Assembly: GCA_001600635.1 (NCBI GenBank)
Contig: BCKL01000006.1
Location: 744,001-808,000, forward strand
DNA from: Leucosporidium creatinivorum
Lineage: Eukaryota > Basidiomycota > Microbotryomycetes > Leucosporidiales > Leucosporidiaceae
Direction of reading: 5' to 3'
DNA: 64,000 bases
Shown here piece by piece: positions 61,289-64,000 of the stretch (its first letter is position 1; every line of letters begins with the position of its first letter). The notes below the pieces were generated by a model that was not told where the DNA came from, ran no database searches, and saw only the letters and a program-made list of their open reading frames with translations. The position numbers were made by a program, and so were the translations under genes.

Positions 61289-62072
61289 AACGCGTCTAGC
61301 GAGCGGTTGTTTGTTGGATTGAGGGGGGGCCGAAGGGCAGACTTGGGTGAGGAGACGAGACGAAAGGGAGTGGAGGGTGCTGAGTGAGCGTCGGAGGTAC
61401 AACCACGAAACACAGACGAAAAAGGACGGGGTCAAAGGCAAGTCGGTGAAGGAGGACAACAGACAAGGGAGCGAGCTGAGCCAACATCGTCGGCGTCGCA
61501 TGGGCTGCTAGCGTCGAGCTAGCTCCAACGGCCGCTGAAGTCAAACAGGCTTTGTTGGAGGAATGCAGGTGATAAGATTTGATGTAGAGTAACCCTCTTC
61601 CAAGCGCACCCTCGCCAGACGGGGGGCCGTAGAGCGGGAGCATAGCCAGCGCCGAGAGAGAGGCGAACTTCGTAGTCCGCGTCGCGACCTGCTCATTTGC
61701 TCATTGTCTGTCGTTCGGTGACTTGGCGAGGCGGGCAGCAGTGATTGGCGAAATGCATCATAGTGGCGAGTTGACGGCCTTGGCGGTGAAAGAGCTGTCT
61801 GACCATTTGCCGTTCACGGTGAAGGAGCGAACCTCGGCTTTCGAAGGGCAACCTGGAGATGGTGAGATTCCGCTCGTCGAGTTGTGCAGCAAGGTAGGAG
61901 GGATATCAAGACGAGGTGCAGATCGCTTTGGAAGGTGATGGAGAGCACCGCGCTGTTCGAGGAGCCTGCGAAAGCGATTTTGTCAGCGCCGAAGCTCGAG
62001 CAAAGGGCCTCGAGGAGGTTTTGACCCTGGTTTCCGCAACTCACGGGATACTCCAGCGGCTCGCACATCACC
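61289..62072. other. intergenic between protease and PSMG3, with an intron-like element
   Basis: About 780 bp, protease promoter side and PSMG3 3' side, both genes on the minus strand. On the minus strand an intron-like element with GTGAGT donor at 62044, a GGCGCTGAC branch region and a CGCAG acceptor ends at 61966. It suggests a spliced 3' UTR or a longer PSMG3 product. Open frames near 61723-61938 (plus) and 61814-62116 (minus) overlap each other and show no known domain. Confidence 0.4.
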
Positions 62073-62702
62073 TCACCACACCTTGCACCCCTGCACCATC
62101 TCCATAACCTCTCCAAACGTCTTCCTCTCCTCCTCGCTCACTCCATAATCTCCCTCCTCGTCCTTTGAAGGCTTCAACGCAATCCCCAACAGCACCGGCC
62201 GACTGAATCCAGCATCGGCTCCACCAGAGAAGACGATGGCGCCGATTTGGGTGGCGTACAGCTCGTGCAGCGAGCCAGCGTGAGGGGAAGGGGGAACGCC
62301 GAAGAGGGGCTGGATGGTGGTGGAAGGGTGCGGTGGAGGGAGCGAGGGGAAGAGCGAGTTGGACGTGTTAGTGAGGGGTGCTGGGAGGCCTGGTGGTGGG
62401 GGGTTGACTTGGATCTGAGGGAGAGGAAGGGGGAGGAGTCGTCAGTGCTGGTCGGTGAGGAGCTGTAGGACTACAGAAGAGCTCACCATACATCCTATCC
62501 GTCCCACTTGCGTAACCAGCACTAGCACCCTGTCTCCAAACGCCTGTACAAAGACCTCTGTGTGCTGGCCTTGAATGATGCGCGCTGCCTGTGCTGTAGG
62601 AATGGCGGAAGGGGGAGCAGGCGCTGTGGGTGCGGCTGCAGGCGGGAGTTGTCCTGGTGTACTGGCCAAGTCCAAATTCGCAATGTCGAGTAGCGAGGCC
62701 AT
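62073..62702 (-). CDS. PSMG3: Proteasome assembly chaperone 3 (PAC3) homolog, 185 aa
   Basis: Small chaperone that, with PAC4, guides assembly of the 20S proteasome alpha ring. Exons 62487-62702 and 62073-62414 join in frame to 185 residues. The core strands GQHTEVFVQAFGDRVLVLVT and QVGRIGCMIQV line up with human PSMG3. HELYATQIGAIVFSGGADAG and RPVLLGIALKPSK follow, and the ending FGEVMEMVQGCKVW matches the human ending CQVW. The protein is longer than the human one (122 aa) because of a Pro-rich N-terminus and a Pro-rich loop between the strands. The stop TGA overlaps a GTGAGG donor-like site, so a spliced longer form is possible. It is divergent from KAE1 with only 74 bp between start codons. 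Confidence 0.85.
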
Positions 62703-62776
62703 GATGAAGTAAGAGAGAGAGAGTCGGATTGCTTCTTGCTCTCCTCCTCAGTCTATCGTCCATACTATCCTACAAC
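62703..62776. promoter_or_regulatory. 74-bp bidirectional promoter PSMG3/KAE1
   Basis: The two start codons are only 74 bp apart on opposite strands, so both genes must share core promoter DNA and have very short leaders. The stretch is rich in TCTC/GAGA. Confidence 0.7.

Positions 62777-64000
<1,224 letters not shown>

Noticed and set aside
61723-61938. 71-codon plus-strand open frame downstream of PSMG3
   Set aside because: It is antisense to an equally plausible minus-strand frame with good splice signals; neither has a known domain, so no gene is called.

Overview
This is a 64 kb piece of nuclear DNA from a fungus, most likely a basidiomycetous yeast of the Pucciniomycotina (Rhodotorula/Sporobolomyces-like). 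That placement is an inference. It rests on high GC content, very dense gene packing, nearly every gene being split by many short introns (about 50-100 nt) with GTGAGT-type donors, CTGAC/CTAAC branch sites and CAG acceptors, and on the gene set (SulP sulfate permease, SWC3, IMA1, IES1, VTA1, KEOPS KAE1, DHX29). I see 24 protein genes, two of them cut by the window edges. I see no recognisable tRNA, rRNA, CRISPR or transposable element.

Layout. 1-9.1 kb, minus strand: a sulfate permease running off the left edge, an unnamed protein, and a GATA-zinc-finger regulator. 9.1-11.6 kb: a 2.5 kb non-coding stretch. 11.6-16.3 kb, plus strand: an unnamed disordered protein, a Kre9/Knh1-like GPI-anchored wall protein, and an unnamed protein. 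16.6-20.2 kb: SWC3 (SWR1 complex) diverging from IMA1 (inner nuclear membrane). 21.5-26.8 kb: a 1,671-residue, mostly disordered protein. 27.1-31.1 kb: two ubiquitin ligases head to head (RNF216-like RBR and RNF126/115-like RING-H2). 31.2-33.7 kb: a C2H2 plus fungal_trans transcription factor. 34.0-39.3 kb: a flavin amine oxidase diverging from an amino-acid/choline-type permease, probably a nitrogen-scavenging pair. 39.5-44.2 kb: a coiled-coil protein and ARMH3. 44.5-47.4 kb: eIF3b. 47.6-51.1 kb: a GT8 glycosyltransferase and IES1 (INO80 complex). 51.5-59.0 kb: DHX29 helicase and VTA1. 59.3-62.7 kb: a secreted pepsin-like protease and proteasome chaperone 3. 62.8 kb to the right edge: KAE1 (KEOPS).

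The window is mainly housekeeping. Themes that recur are chromatin remodelling (SWC3, IES1), translation initiation (eIF3b, DHX29), the ubiquitin-proteasome system (two E3 ligases, PSMG3) and nutrient uptake (sulfate, amines/amino acids, a GATA nitrogen-type regulator). The most unusual things are below gene level: a 9-mer (GCGCCGAGC and its complement) strongly concentrated in introns and intergenic DNA, several microexons of 9-27 nt carrying functional residues, pure poly-C tracts inside two introns, and short shared promoters between functionally related divergent genes. Gene models were built by hand. The reading frame was checked across junctions for nearly all models; three SUL1 junctions and the SUL1 edge were not fully worked out.
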